DNA from: Salvia splendens
Taxonomy: Eukaryota > Streptophyta > Magnoliopsida > Lamiales > Lamiaceae
DNA length: 64,000 nucleotides
NCBI RefSeq assembly: GCF_004379255.2
Contig: NC_056034.1
Coordinates: 36,562,887 to 36,626,886, forward strand
Reading direction: 5' to 3'
Shown: positions 10,570 to 21,880 of the stretch, piece after piece
How the letters are laid out: each line of letters starts with the position of its first letter
Position numbering within the stretch: the first letter of the stretch is position 1
Notes under the pieces: generated by a model
What the model was told of the DNA's origin: nothing
Database searches by the model: none
Seen by the model: only the letters and a program-made list of their open reading frames with translations
Made by a program: the position numbers and the translations under genes

Positions 10570-12479
10570 TAGTGGCAGACACAGAAATATTTTATGGCAG
10601 GGGCTGTATAATAAATTTTTTTAATTAACATACACTTCTTTCGTCTTTTAAGAGTAGAAATTTTTATGGCGGCACAAGTTTTAAAGTGAAACTAGTATAG
10701 CTAAAAACAAAAATTGATAAACTAGTTGAAATAGTATTAGTTGTAGTGAAATCTACATCATTAATAGTATAATAAGTGATGCAAAGATTTTTAAAATTTT
10801 AAAATAACTAATGAATCAAAATGATAAACATTTGAACTTATTGTATTTATAAGAGTAGTAAAAACATGAACAATTAAACATTTTTTATACACTAAAAGTA
10901 CTAATAGAAGTAGAACACGTGATATAGGCGTAGCCTATAGGTAGGGGACTTGACATTTGCCAATTTTACTATTCTTATTAATTTAATTAGTCTTGTTACC
11001 TCATCTTCTTCCTCAAGCAGCAACTATAGTCATTTTTTTAAAAATTCCTTCTGTAATTTCAACTTTCAGCCCCTCCTTCTTGTTCAATCTTTTACATTTT
11101 AGACTTCAAATACATTAGTTTGGTGAGGGCTTGGTGGAACGAGAGAGCGATACGTGCAGATTGGATAAAGTTATATGGAAGATAACCGTCCGGGTGGATC
11201 AGTTAGCAAATGTCGTTGCCACTTGATCAAGGCGTTCTCTCTCGCTTCACTGAAATATATTTATAACTCCAGACGTGCACTACTTTAACAATAAAGCGGC
11301 AAGTACGGGGTCGATCACACAGTAAAGCCGTTGTGTTGACTATGTGAATAGTGAATAGGGGTCGGCTGCTGCCATGCTTTAAATTGAGAGTTTTAACTAT
11401 TGGATTAAGCTAGGCAGAATGTAAACTAACTACTAGATCTGCTGGAAAACAACTGACGGATCAAGTAAGCGATAATCTCAAATAAAGACCTAACTACCTA
11501 AGCATGCTTTGGAACTACAAATCACTTTGTCATTCAACATAGTTAAACACAGGATCGAAAATTTTAAAGTTGAAGCTAAACTGGAATAGTCGACAAGATG
11601 CCGAAAACAAAATAACTACAGTTTTTATACTCAGAACTCAGAACAGTACTGTGAACATGCGGAATACAAAAAAGATCGATTCTTTAACTACGGAACAACA
11701 CGGAATTAAACTTAAACAACTAAACTGGAAAGTAGGAAAGCAAATAAAGCCGAGAAGCTCTCGGTCAGAACTAGAGACAACGCCGAACAGATATTGATTT
11801 CTCTATCGCGCTCCCTTCGGTCGCTCTCTTCTAACTAACCATTGCTATTATCTGACTAAGCTATCTTTGGAACTGGGGAAAACTTGGAACCAGAAACTAA
11901 ACTAAAAAGAAAAACTAAACTAGAAGCGGGGGGAGAGTTTTTAATAGCGCTGTATCCTCTATTTATAAGCTCCTCGCAGCAATCTCCAGCTAGGATAACA
12001 ACTTTGGCAGCGAATATTCATCCTTGCTGGGATTGAGCGCCTCATCGATTGATACGTGCCCTTCTTCTAGAATGCAGCGGTTCTTCAATAACGTAATGGG
12101 GATTCGGCTTCGTCCTTGCATCTTACGCATCAACACGTGCCCCCTTCTAGAATGCAGTGGTCCCCCGTCTAACTGCTTGATCACTACCTTGATCAACCCA
12201 CCCGATTTTCGGCCTTTTCACTTTCTGCGACAGCCTGATCAGTTTGGCCTTGTTGCCCTTGGTCAAGCGGCATTCCTGCACAATTAACACTCGCTTTGCG
12301 CGATAAACTGATCAAGTAGTCTACATTTTACCCCTAAATCGATGCATGAAATAGGCCTTATCAGGGCTAAAGACATTTTTCGGAAATTTCAATTTTTTTT
12401 AAAATACAAAATATTAAAAAAAAAAAGAAATTTGGAAAGGGCTTAAGCCCTTCCTCCCTTGGCTGTGTGTCCGCCACTG
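10570..12479. mobile_element. hAT non-autonomous element with nested solo LTR
   Basis: The ends tagtggcagacacag and gtgtgtccgccactg are inverted copies. They are flanked by a perfect 8-bp duplication, gttggcaa, at 10562-10569 and 12480-12487, the hAT signature. The right end ('gggcttaagccctt...gtgtccgcca') matches the element at 41373-42423, so they are one family. It carries no transposase. Without its nested LTR it would be about 670 bp. Confidence 0.85.
11132..12363. mobile_element. solo LTR (1232 bp) nested in a hAT element
   Basis: The sequence begins TGGTGGAACG and ends CCTTATCA, so it has TG...CA ends. It is flanked by the 5-bp duplication gggct (11127-11131 and 12364-12368), as integrase makes. 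No internal domain, primer-binding site or gag-pol is present, so I read it as a solo LTR left by LTR-LTR recombination. It has several TGATCA motifs and higher GC than its host element. A single non-autonomous element without recognisable LTRs is the alternative. Confidence 0.75.
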
Positions 12480-12663
12480 GTTGGCAAGTGAAGATAAAAA
12501 TTAAATTAATTTAGGGAAGCTTCCAAGTGATCTCGGGAACGATATGACATCATGAGTTATCCACTAAACTCAATAGAACAAAATCATAGAGCTTATTTAC
12601 TTAAAAGTTAATGTCAACCACATAAGATAATTTTTCTCCTAAAATTGATAGAAAAAAAAGTAA

Positions 12664-13058
12664 TGCATCATTTGCGCACCTATGTGTTGGCCGACAAGCT
12701 TACCTTAACTCACTGGAGGGAATTCTCATCGTCTGTTGACTTCATAACATCATATCCCAAACAGTGTGTTCTATGTCCGCTCATGGTTCTCTGGCATGCT
12801 CCTGATGTCCCTTGGGTGAAGCTGAACACTGACGAAGCGTTCTCTACATAAACATTGGAGGATGGAGGTAGAGGCATCATTCCTGGTTCTGATGAAGGCC
12901 TTCTGAGGGCCTTTAGTACTCCTCTTGCTGCGGTGTCGAGCTTCGAGGCAAAGCTTATGGCTCTTCTTCGAGGCTTTTTGATGGTCATGGAGTGCTCATC
13001 TCATATTTGGAACAAGTTGGACTCAATAACTCTTGTTACTAATGGGAGTATGAAATAA
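12664..13058 (+). pseudogene. LINE-type RNase H domain remnant
   Basis: The translation includes WHAPDVPWVKLNTD at about 12790-12835. A TAA at 12849-12851 interrupts it. It continues with GRGIIPGSDEGLLRAFSTPL and SSFEAKLMALLRGF. This is the RNase H-like domain found at the C-terminus of plant LINE reverse transcriptases. The first Asp (NTD) and the Glu of the FEA motif are present, but the usual Gly after NTD is Glu and the third acidic position near 'TLVTNGS' is lost. With a stop codon as well, it is dead. The rest of the LINE is missing; the fold-back element lies directly upstream. Confidence 0.75.
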
Positions 13059-13188
13059 TTTCTAATTTGAATAATCTGAAATTATTAAAATAGCCTTGAT
13101 TATTTTTAAATTATTTGGGGGTCTATGGATCTCATGATCCTACTTGCATGTTACTGTATTTTGCATATCATTTCTCCATATATATGAA

Positions 13189-13800
13189 TAGGAATGACAA
13201 TCGAATCAGTCAATCGGGTGCTGGTCAATCGATTTGTGATTTTTCCCGGGTTGTTATTTTTCAACCCTAACCCTAAAAGCTTGGGTTTCGGGCTAGCCCA
13301 ACGGGTTAATCGGATCGATACGGATAAAATTAACATGCAATCAATCCAATAAATAATTATTAAAATTGGTTATATTTATAAAATGTAAAACATTTAATTG
13401 TGATAAATTTGATAATTTGAGATACTATATGCTTAAACTCAAACATAAACATGATGAAAATATTAATATTTCAGATTTGTGCAAAATGAAATATAAACAT
13501 ATTTCGAGAAAATATAAAGCATGTTTTAGAAATTTAAATTTTTTTAGTGAATTTGAAGTTTCTAATTTATTTATCTATTAGGATATTAATAAAATTTTAA
13601 TATTAGAAGTATAAAATTTGTATATTTAATGAAGTGACGAATTAGGAGTCAAATAAATAGAATAATAGAAATTTTATCGGATTTTCGGGCCAGCCCATCG
13701 GGTTTTCGGGTCTGGCCCTAACGGGTTGCAGGTTAATCGGATGCGAGCTAATCGGGTTGTAATTTTATCGGATTATAAATTTTCAGCCCTAACATCCCTA
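13189..13800. mobile_element. hAT-type MITE (612 bp)
   Basis: The ends taggaatgacaatcg and gccctaacatcccta are inverted relative to each other (TAGGNATGNNA type). Flanks tatatgaa and tatataaa (13181-13188, 13801-13808) match at 7 of 8 bases, fitting an aged 8-bp TSD. The GC-rich ends repeat 'atcgggtt', and the core is AT-rich and non-coding. Confidence 0.72.
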
Positions 13801-14504
13801 TATATAAATATCTAAGAAATTCACACTAGATGTGTAACGCTGTTAGGTGCTCAACTCTCTTTATGTAAAGTTGGATTGATTTGTGAAAGAATTATAGGCC
13901 TTCCCCTAACGAATTTTTATTTTAGATATTGAAATAAAAAAGGAAGAAATAAGATCTAAAGTTGGAAAATAGTTTTTCAAATGTGAATAAGGAGCTCTTC
14001 CACATACGTACGTTACAAAGATGCGCATCCACCTACATACGTCGTATCAAATCTTTCATGATTTAGGTTCTTAAACTTGAAAAAACTTTCATGTATTTTT
14101 AGTAGCGTTCTTATAGACTAATATACTAATCACGCCGCATAATCATGTCATTATTTAAATCTCTCGATAAGATGACAACATTAAATTAATATATTGAGCC
14201 AATACCACGAACTTCAATTCGACCCCAGCCTTTTCTTAATGTGGTCTAAATTTGTGAACTTGAATCAGATTCATAGTAGTACGATAAATAATAGCGACAT
14301 CAATTAGTTAATTAAAAAAATTCTTACTTAAATTTGGATTAACTATAGGTTATGACCCGAACTTTCAAGCATTCTTGAAAATAAACAAATATAAGATCTA
14401 TACTTTTATTGATGCATATTTGCGCTACTTATATTTTCAAAATTTCATGTTCGGCCTATATACTTGTTTCAAGGTCCTATTATTGATGCATATTTGCGGT
14501 ACTT

Positions 14505-14764
14505 AATACTCCATCCGTCCCTGAAATTTTGTCACATTTTTCCATTTCCATTCGTCCTACAAAATTTGTCACATTTCACTTTTTACCATTTTTTGTAGTA
14601 GATCTCACGGTCCACTAACTTATTCTCACTCACATTTTATTATAAAACTAATACATTAAAAGTAGGACTCACCTCCTACCAATTTTTTCAACTCACTTTC
14701 CATTACATTTCTTAAAACCCGTGCCCAGTCAAAATGTGACAAAAATTGGGGGACGGAGGGAGTA
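14505..14764. repeat. MITE, 'actccatccgtccctgaaattttgtcac' type
   Basis: The left 'gtccctgaaattttgtcac' and right 'gtgacaaaaattgggggac' are inverted. The same family occurs in the other orientation at 17483-17640. Confidence 0.75.
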
Positions 14765-15690
14765 CATGTTTCAAGGTCCAATTAACTTTTTCCCATTTTC
14801 TTAATTTGGAATAAATCACCCTCAAATGGGTATACATTCAAAAATCTCTTTCTCTATCCTATGTAAACTTTTATTCTATTATTATTGTTCACTCGTATTT
14901 CTATTTCACAGCCGAAACAACGAATAATGAAAATTAATAAAAGAGGCATGGAGAGGGGTGTGGTGAGAGGATGTCCATTGTGGAAAATATGGACTAATAC
15001 AGAAAAATAGAGGAATGATAATGTTACGAAGAACTGTAGCATGGCGCGGCGGGAGGGAATCCGCTGTTGTGGAAATGCATAATTTCTTATGATAATGATG
15101 GTGTTGTCAACCACAATACTTAAAAGTGAAGATGAGGAAGTTTTCACTCCTATAAAACTGTGAAATAGTATTATAAAATTCCACATAAAAAGATGATTAA
15201 TTGACAAATACCTTCCAACTATGAGATGAGACTGATGTTGACGGGTTTTTACGTTTGAGGATAATTATATTTAGTTTTTATTTTTAAAGAGTATATATAT
15301 TTTGAAAAGTATTCAAAATAATTGTTTTGTAGTACTAGTAGTACTTGTACTTTGCTGTGCAGTGTAGTGATATAATAAAAACCATATATCTAACACAAAC
15401 TCAAAACTTTAAAATTTCAATAACTTCTATGAATCTGTCAACAAATGGTATATTAGACACTTTCATAATACGGTGAATTATTTAATTATAGAATAATTGT
15501 GTAATCCCGATTTTGTCGTTCTCTCTCCTTCCACTATTCATGTTAATTAAACCGTTTCAATTACTCCCCCTCATTCCAACTTTTTGCCTTTTCGTCGTTC
15601 TCTCTCATTTTCGACTATTCTCCCCCTCGTTCTCTCAACCCTCATTCAACGGCTGCGACGGCGATTATTTGTGAAGCAGCAACAGAACAA
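14765..15690. other. intergenic, no gene seen
   Basis: AT-rich DNA. No splice-consistent coding sequence or transposon ends were found on either strand. Confidence 0.4.
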
Positions 15691-15696
15691 ATGTAT

Positions 15697-16140
15697 CAAT
15701 GCAATTTCAACACAAAAAATCACCAAAACAGAACAAAAGAATCAACAAAATTTCATTGCAAAAAATCAACACAGATTTCAGAATTCAACAAAAAAGCAAC
15801 ACGATCGATTCAACACAAATTCAACAAAAAATCTACAAAAAATCAACACAGATTTTAGAATCAACATAGAATCAATACGATTTCAACAAAATATTCAACT
15901 TCAGCAAAACAAAAAAATCAACGCAATTTCAACGCAAAAAATCACCAACAGCAGAACAAAAGAATCAACGAAATTTAATCGCAAAAAATCAACACAGATT
16001 TCAGAATTCAAGAAAAAAGCAACACGGTCGATTCAACACAAATTCAACAAAAAATCTTCATAAAATTAACACAGATTTTAGAATCAACACTATTTCAACA
16101 CACAATTCAACATCAACAAAGAATCAACGCAATTACAGTT
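15697..16140. repeat. tandem repeat of about 222 bp, two copies plus a stub
   Basis: A-rich sequence built on 'aatcaacacagattt' and 'caacaaaa' words. The segment starting caatgcaatttcaacac at 15697 recurs at 15919 and its beginning again near 16125. A plus-strand frame of 159 codons runs through it (15584-16063), but its Lys/Asn/Gln/Thr-rich peptide simply mirrors the repeat. I see no reason to call it a gene. Confidence 0.8.
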
Positions 16141-16718
16141 TCGACATCAATTACAGTGATGTTAAGATCCTTTCGAAGATGTGAATATTTCAGTTTTTGA
16201 AGGTGGGAGAGAAATTAGGAACGCATAAACCTTTCAGAAACTTAACTTACAAAAATACCACCTGTTGACAAAATACAGCTCTTGTTGAGATAGAAATTCT
16301 ATGGAATCTTAACCACAGATCTGTTATAATTAATGAGTATGATTAAATTTTTAATTTTATATTAGATATATGGTTTGCATTGGATCACCCTTGTTGTGCA
16401 TATGTATATTAACGATTTTAATATTATAGGTAACTTTTAGATATAAGAGAAATGGAAATATATTAATAACATAAGGAATTGAATCTCACACGCTCCCAAG
16501 TAGTTTTGGTGTAAAAGGCAACAATAAATAAATATGGATGTAGAGATGGAAAGAGAGCAAAGGCGGTCACCGGAGTAGGGATATAGCTGTCATTATCCAC
16601 GAACTTCTCTCTTAACTGAAAACGACTGCAAGAAACCTGTGGTCTAATATCTCTCACACTACAACACATACTGTAATATACAGTGGAGGACTAGTATTTG
16701 TTTTTGTGCGTGTGCTGC

Positions 16719-16730
16719 ACATATATATAA
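16719..16730 (+). promoter_or_regulatory. TATA box for the PHD-like gene
   Basis: 'catatatataag' lies about 115 bp before the ATG at 16844, followed by a pyrimidine-rich leader (ttcttctctctac). Confidence 0.5.
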
Positions 16731-16843
16731 GACCGACTTCAACACACACCACTTATTAGTTGTACCTTTTCTTCTCTCTACATCTTTTTTTCTCTCTTTA
16801 GACTTCATTAAATTTCATCTGGTTTTGGTAAAACCCAACAAAA

Positions 16844-17330
16844 ATGGTAGGTGTGTGTAGTATGTGTGGCGATGTGGGTTTCCCAGACAAGCTCTTCCAC
16901 TGTTCAAAGTGCCGCAACCGATTCCAGCACTTGTATGTTTCTCTCTCTCTCTCTTCATCTCATTACCAATAGCTACCATGCACGAATTAATAGTGGAGAG
17001 TAGTACCTTTTGATAGGAGATTTCTTCCTTATTTACATGTATAATTGATTTATTATTAATAATCGGAGAAGAAATGGAATCCACAGCTACTGCAGCAATT
17101 ACTACAGCGAATACGCGGAGCCAATCGAGATTTGCGATTGGTGTCAATGCGAGGAAAGGAACCCATCATCATCCTCATCAAGGAATAACAAGCATGCAAA
17201 TGAAGCGAGGAAAATTAAGCAACAAAGGAGCGACCACAAGCCCACCGGAAAAACCCCCTCGCCACGACCCTCCGCCCGCAGGTACAAGCTTCTCAAGGAT
17301 GTTATCTGCTCATCAAACATGCAAATTTAA
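16844..17330 (+). CDS. small PHD-finger-like zinc-binding protein (two exons)
   Basis: Exon 1 is 16844-16932 and exon 2 is 17087-17330. Joined, they give 110 residues plus stop, with canonical GT and AG at the intron. The product starts MVGVCSMCGDVGFPDKLFHC. It has Cys pairs CSMC, CSKC and CDWC plus the FQH..YC pair, giving a C4HC3-like PHD arrangement with the plant 'YCSNYY' and 'CDWCQCEER' motifs. A basic, Ser-rich tail ends RRYKLLKDVICSSNMQI. This is a known plant family of very small PHD/RING-superfamily proteins of uncertain function, presumably nuclear. The spliced frame is intact, and a TATA box and leader precede it, so I regard it as functional. PHD fingers often bind histone tails, but the short length makes that only a guess here. 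Confidence 0.85.
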
Positions 17331-19190
17331 CCAATAAAACTTGTGTTCTACTTGTCTATGTAAATATAACTTGCACTATTAGTATGTGATGGTTGTATGA
17401 TGTTTTCGAGTGTGTTTTACTTTAAAAATCAGTTTTACTAGGCTCAACTTCTCCTATCCCAATAATATTAGTAGTATGTTAGTACTCCCTCCATCCCCCG
17501 AATTTTGTCACAGTTTGACCAGGCATGAGTTTTAAGAAATGTAATGGAAAATGGGTCTAAAAAGTTGATAGGGTGTGACAAATTTTATGGGACAGATGAA
17601 AATGGAAAAATGTGACAAAATATCAAGGACGGAGGGAGTATTATATATGTGGAAATGTAACTTTGTATCTTGTGTTACACTGCTCTTCTTGCTTATTTCA
17701 ACCTCAAATATATAGTCAGATATGATCTTGTAGTGTTTGTAGAAGTATAGTCATAGAATTTGTTTAATTAATTTCAATTTTGGCTTACTTAGTTGATAAA
17801 GCCTTCATCTTTGATGCACCATTTTAACTCAAATTTCCATATCCAATAAATGGAGTAATCAATGCACAATGCTAAAAACAAAGACAAATGTATGATGTAG
17901 TTTCAAAAATAATTGGAGAACAGTAGGGTTCGTAGCTATAGGTGGGGGTGGAAGTTAATTTGAGGAGTGGGGGAATTGAATGCGGTTGGGTTTCGTTTCC
18001 TTTTTCCACAAAAACAAATTTCATAGTACCTAAAGCTGCCTCCTTTTATGTTTCTTCCTTTTTGAGAAACTAGTAAAAACACATATATCCTCATTTGTAC
18101 CATATATAATTATCCATTAATTCCTGCACTCTTTTATTGTTTTTCCTTTTGTAACTATGAACTATATATAATCTCTCTAGGAAGATGTATAGTTCTATAT
18201 TAATTAATTTGTACTATAATTATGATGATGACGATGTCATATAAAAATGTGATGGACAATTTTTTTAAAGATAGAACGAAGTTGGATCAGAACCCAATTA
18301 TTATATTGTTTGTTTTCTTATGATTTTAGATGAAGTGCGCAAAACTATTTCTCCACTAGAGGTTTCTAAATTTCATAAATCACTGTCAAACCATTAAGGA
18401 AAATTTTTTAATGTAATTAAGAACCCTACTTTGTGTTATTTGGTGTCCAACTAAAATTAGAGGCTGCAAATGAAATTTTTCTAAAAAATTGTAAAAGATT
18501 AAGGTAATTTGTCCTTAATTTAGGAATGTATTTTTTCGTCCTAAATTATTGTTACTTATTTTTTAAAATTTTCCAAAGTAACTAATTATATCTCGATGAT
18601 TTTTGTGTCGTTAAAGAGTTTTTAGTGGCATATCATGTTTATAATAATGAAATTGATTGACTTTTGAGGTGACAATTATTTTCCTTGATTTGTAACAACC
18701 GTGACTGGATCTATCTATTTTCTGTTTGGTCGGTTTTACCCCCCGAACAATAAAAACCATACATTAATTTTAATTTTTTTTATTTGACCCGCCATTTAAA
18801 GTTAAGTTTAACTAATCTTTAAAAATAATTATATTACAAAATGAAACTTGAAATCAAAGGAATAGTGGCAACTATTTAAGTAGGTCAGTCAGATTTGTTT
18901 TACATTTCACATTTCAATAATTATAAGTAATTCGTTCAATTCTGCTTCCAAATTAACAAAACCAGCTGAGAAATCTGAGGCCAAATGCAAAAAAATTGCT
19001 TTTATCACAACTACTTCTTGTTATACAGTACAGTTTCTTCTGTTCCAAGTTTGAAAGCAAGTTTTTACTCGATTTTATATAAATGTATACTTTTAGTCAC
19101 AAAAGATGGCTATCACAGTAATTTAATTTAGTCTTATCGATATATAGTCAAAGCATGAAGTTGACATGTATATCAAAGTTTAGCTAAGTT
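17331..19190. other. 3' flank of the PHD-like gene, otherwise empty
   Basis: AT-rich with one MITE (17483-17640). No other gene or structured repeat found. Confidence 0.4.
17483..17640. repeat. MITE, 'tactccctccatccc' type
   Basis: Begins tactccctccatcccccga and ends atcaaggacggagggagta, with inverted 'ttttgtcaca' and 'tgtgacaaaa' just inside. Same family as 14505-14764. Confidence 0.8.
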
Positions 19191-19198
19191 ATATAGTT

Positions 19199-19271
19199 GT
19201 TCAGCACATTTTTAACGAAATTTAACACATAATAGAGATGTTCAGCACATTTTTAACGAAATTTAACACAC
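19199..19271. repeat. 41-bp tandem duplication
   Basis: 'gttcagcacatttttaacga' and the bases after it occur twice with a 41-bp period. Confidence 0.85.
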
Positions 19272-19810
19272 ACCCACACTGGCCGTTAATTAATGTACTA
19301 CAAATTAAAGTCTAAAATCTAATTTTAACTATTCAATCATTTCAATCCAATTTTTTTGTAGCCACAATTTAATGTAGCCATATCTATTAACTACCGAATG
19401 TCATGGGTAATATTGTCAAGACGAAAAAAGACAGTTTATAGTTAACAAATTAAAGCTACCTACTTTTTTCTTTTCGAACAATATCTTAAATAATTTTCTT
19501 TATATAACTCTTTTAATTAATTTTTTTTCACAAAATATATTAAATGTAACTTTACACAAGCACACTGACCCTTAATGCATAACTAAGACCTAATAATAAC
19601 TATTTGATCCAATTTTCTTTGGCCATGGTTAAATATTGTGCACGGAATGTCATCCCGGTAATATTACCAAGACGGAAAAATAGGCAACGGAGTAATAAAT
19701 TAAAGCTAACCATTTTTTTCTCCTAGAAAAATATCTCAAAACATTAAATTCTACATAACTCTTTCAATTTCAATTATTTTCACAAAATATATATCACATT
19801 TAAAGTAATT
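19262..19810. repeat. ancient tandem duplication of about 270 bp
   Basis: The half at 19262-19546 and the half at 19550-19810 share the same order of words: an ACAC-rich start, 'gaatgtcat..ggtaatatt..caagacg', 'ttaaagcta', then 'cacaaaatatatt'. They have many differences. A further diverged relative may lie at 42430-42620. Origin unknown. Confidence 0.5.
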
Positions 19811-20169
19811 TTATGGGGGATTATAATGATATTCTTACTGCATATGTTTATACGAAAGTTTATAATATGTTTTGCATGTTAATATGTTAGCAATGTCTGA
19901 TAGAAATTTGAGCTTCCACATGACTAATGTAATGTGTATGCTATCTTGCAGTTGCCCAATTAAAGTGATTCTCTCGGCAGACTATTGTGAAGGACGTCTC
20001 AGATCGTTTGGAAGATCCATAACCGCTGCAAAGCAATTCTGCCGTTCAATTCTAGATGGATCAATGTACGCTTCTGTTCTACAGTTTGTGCTCCTTCTCT
20101 GTTATTCTTGGTTAATTATCATAGAGAGCTTTATGCAATTGTTCATTCAATTATTCCAACAAGTGGTAT

Positions 20170-21880
20170 CTGAGTCACTCTATTGATGATTCTCTGATAA
20201 TTGAAAAATGAGAATTAAGGTTTTATGTTTGCGTTTGTCTTTTGAATAAAGAAATTAAATTTCTTGATATTAGGGTTTTGCGATTCGTTTTATAATTATG
20301 CATATACGATTGCCGTTTCGAAATCAATTTCCATTTTTTTAGTTTTGGAATAAGGGTTTGTATATATCGCCGCCGTTTTTTTTGTGTTTAAAGAAATATG
20401 AATTGATTTGTTTTCTTTGTGGAATGGTTATGCACTTCGAAACAATGGGATGTGAATTGTTGATTTCAAAAATTCAATTCATATTTGTTCCTGTAATATT
20501 GTGTATATAATATGGTTTAGGATTGGTATTCAATTCAAGGTATGTATATACATGGATTATTTCGATGAATTGAACTCGTGCTTACCGTGAAGAAATATGA
20601 CTGAATTGATTTCTTGATTCTTTATTGCATGCGTAAGGTTATTTGGAAACTAATTGATTTGAGAATTCATGAGGTATGATAATGGATGAATTCACCTTTT
20701 AGCCGCTGCATCCTTAAGTTTGTAGAATTGTGTAATTGTAGGTTATATTATTCACAATGAATTAGTACATCATATATAGACCTAGGGAGTATTATACATG
20801 GTAAGATTTTCCCCAATCAAATCTCCCTAATTTGTTGTCTAAATATGTCGTTCAATCTTCTCCTGATTTGATGTAATCTCCTTCATTTCTTGCATGATAC
20901 TCTCCAATCTCTAACAAAGTTTGCTTATATAATTTGTACGCCTACAGATTCTAACTTTGGTTAATGATTTGTTTTAATTCATGTTTGTTTTGGTGAGCAA
21001 TTTTATTACGGAAAATTTATTTGTGTACACATACAGTTTAGTTGTGAATTCTTTAAGAATTCAATTTATGTTTATGTGTTTTGTTAATTGATATGCAAAG
21101 GATCTTCGCAATTGATATTTTCTTATTTGGTGAGGGTTTATCACTCTTGCATATTTTTGATGAATTAAAGAATCATAATAGTGTAATATTTTTGGTTCTC
21201 GTTTTTTTTCGATGAATCATACTTGGGAATTATGAGAATGCAATAGGTGGCTGCTGCATTGATTTATGATATGAATGGTGGATTAATGATTCAATTTAAT
21301 GTGTTTTATGTATGTTTATTTTAACGTCTTTACATTAAGAAAGGAATTTGAATAATTAATTCACATAAAGTCTCTCAATTAATTGACAAATTAATTGAAT
21401 AATTTAATTAAAATTTTAAATTCAATAATTATGGTGGTTCTTTTATGTTATACTAATGTTTAAAGTAGATTAGTCGAAGCAAGACGTTGCAAACGTAACA
21501 TCTCTTGTCTAGACTTCTTTATTGCGAATGTTAGGACGACAATGTGTGTATATTTTAATGCGGATATTAGTCGACCCAAAGGAAGATTAATATTGGCACG
21601 AGATACACATATACCTGTGGTGATAAATAGGTGACAATTATCCAGTTTTCGGGTAAGTAATTGTGATGTTCAAAGGTGGACATTACTTGACATGATCTTA
21701 TTGTCAGTGTTTGATCACCACAAAGAGGTTTCCACTTACTAGTTCATATTACTGTCCAAAGACTTGATATGAATGTTGTGTCGGTACCTTGAGATGTTAC
21801 CTTCTTATTTGAATTTTATTATGTGAGCATGATAATTATTTCGGTTTTGGTTCTCTATTATGTCATGATATCTACTCCTA
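20170..21880 (+). other. leader region of the copia element
   Basis: AT-rich DNA between the primer-binding site and the first gag-like codons. No coding region seen. Confidence 0.45.

Larger units (their letters stand above)
10280..12663. repeat. fold-back (long inverted repeat) element, interrupted
   Basis: The left arm (about 10280-10450) and right arm (about 10535-10569 plus 12488-12663) are inverted copies over nearly 200 bp. Examples are 'gttccccgagatcacttgg' and its complement 'ccaagtgatctcgggaac', and 'caactcttaaagttgaagaa' and its complement. Removing the hAT insertion (10570-12479) and one TSD copy restores a compact hairpin of roughly 480 bp. Outer ends are approximate and no TSD was placed. 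Confidence 0.75.
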
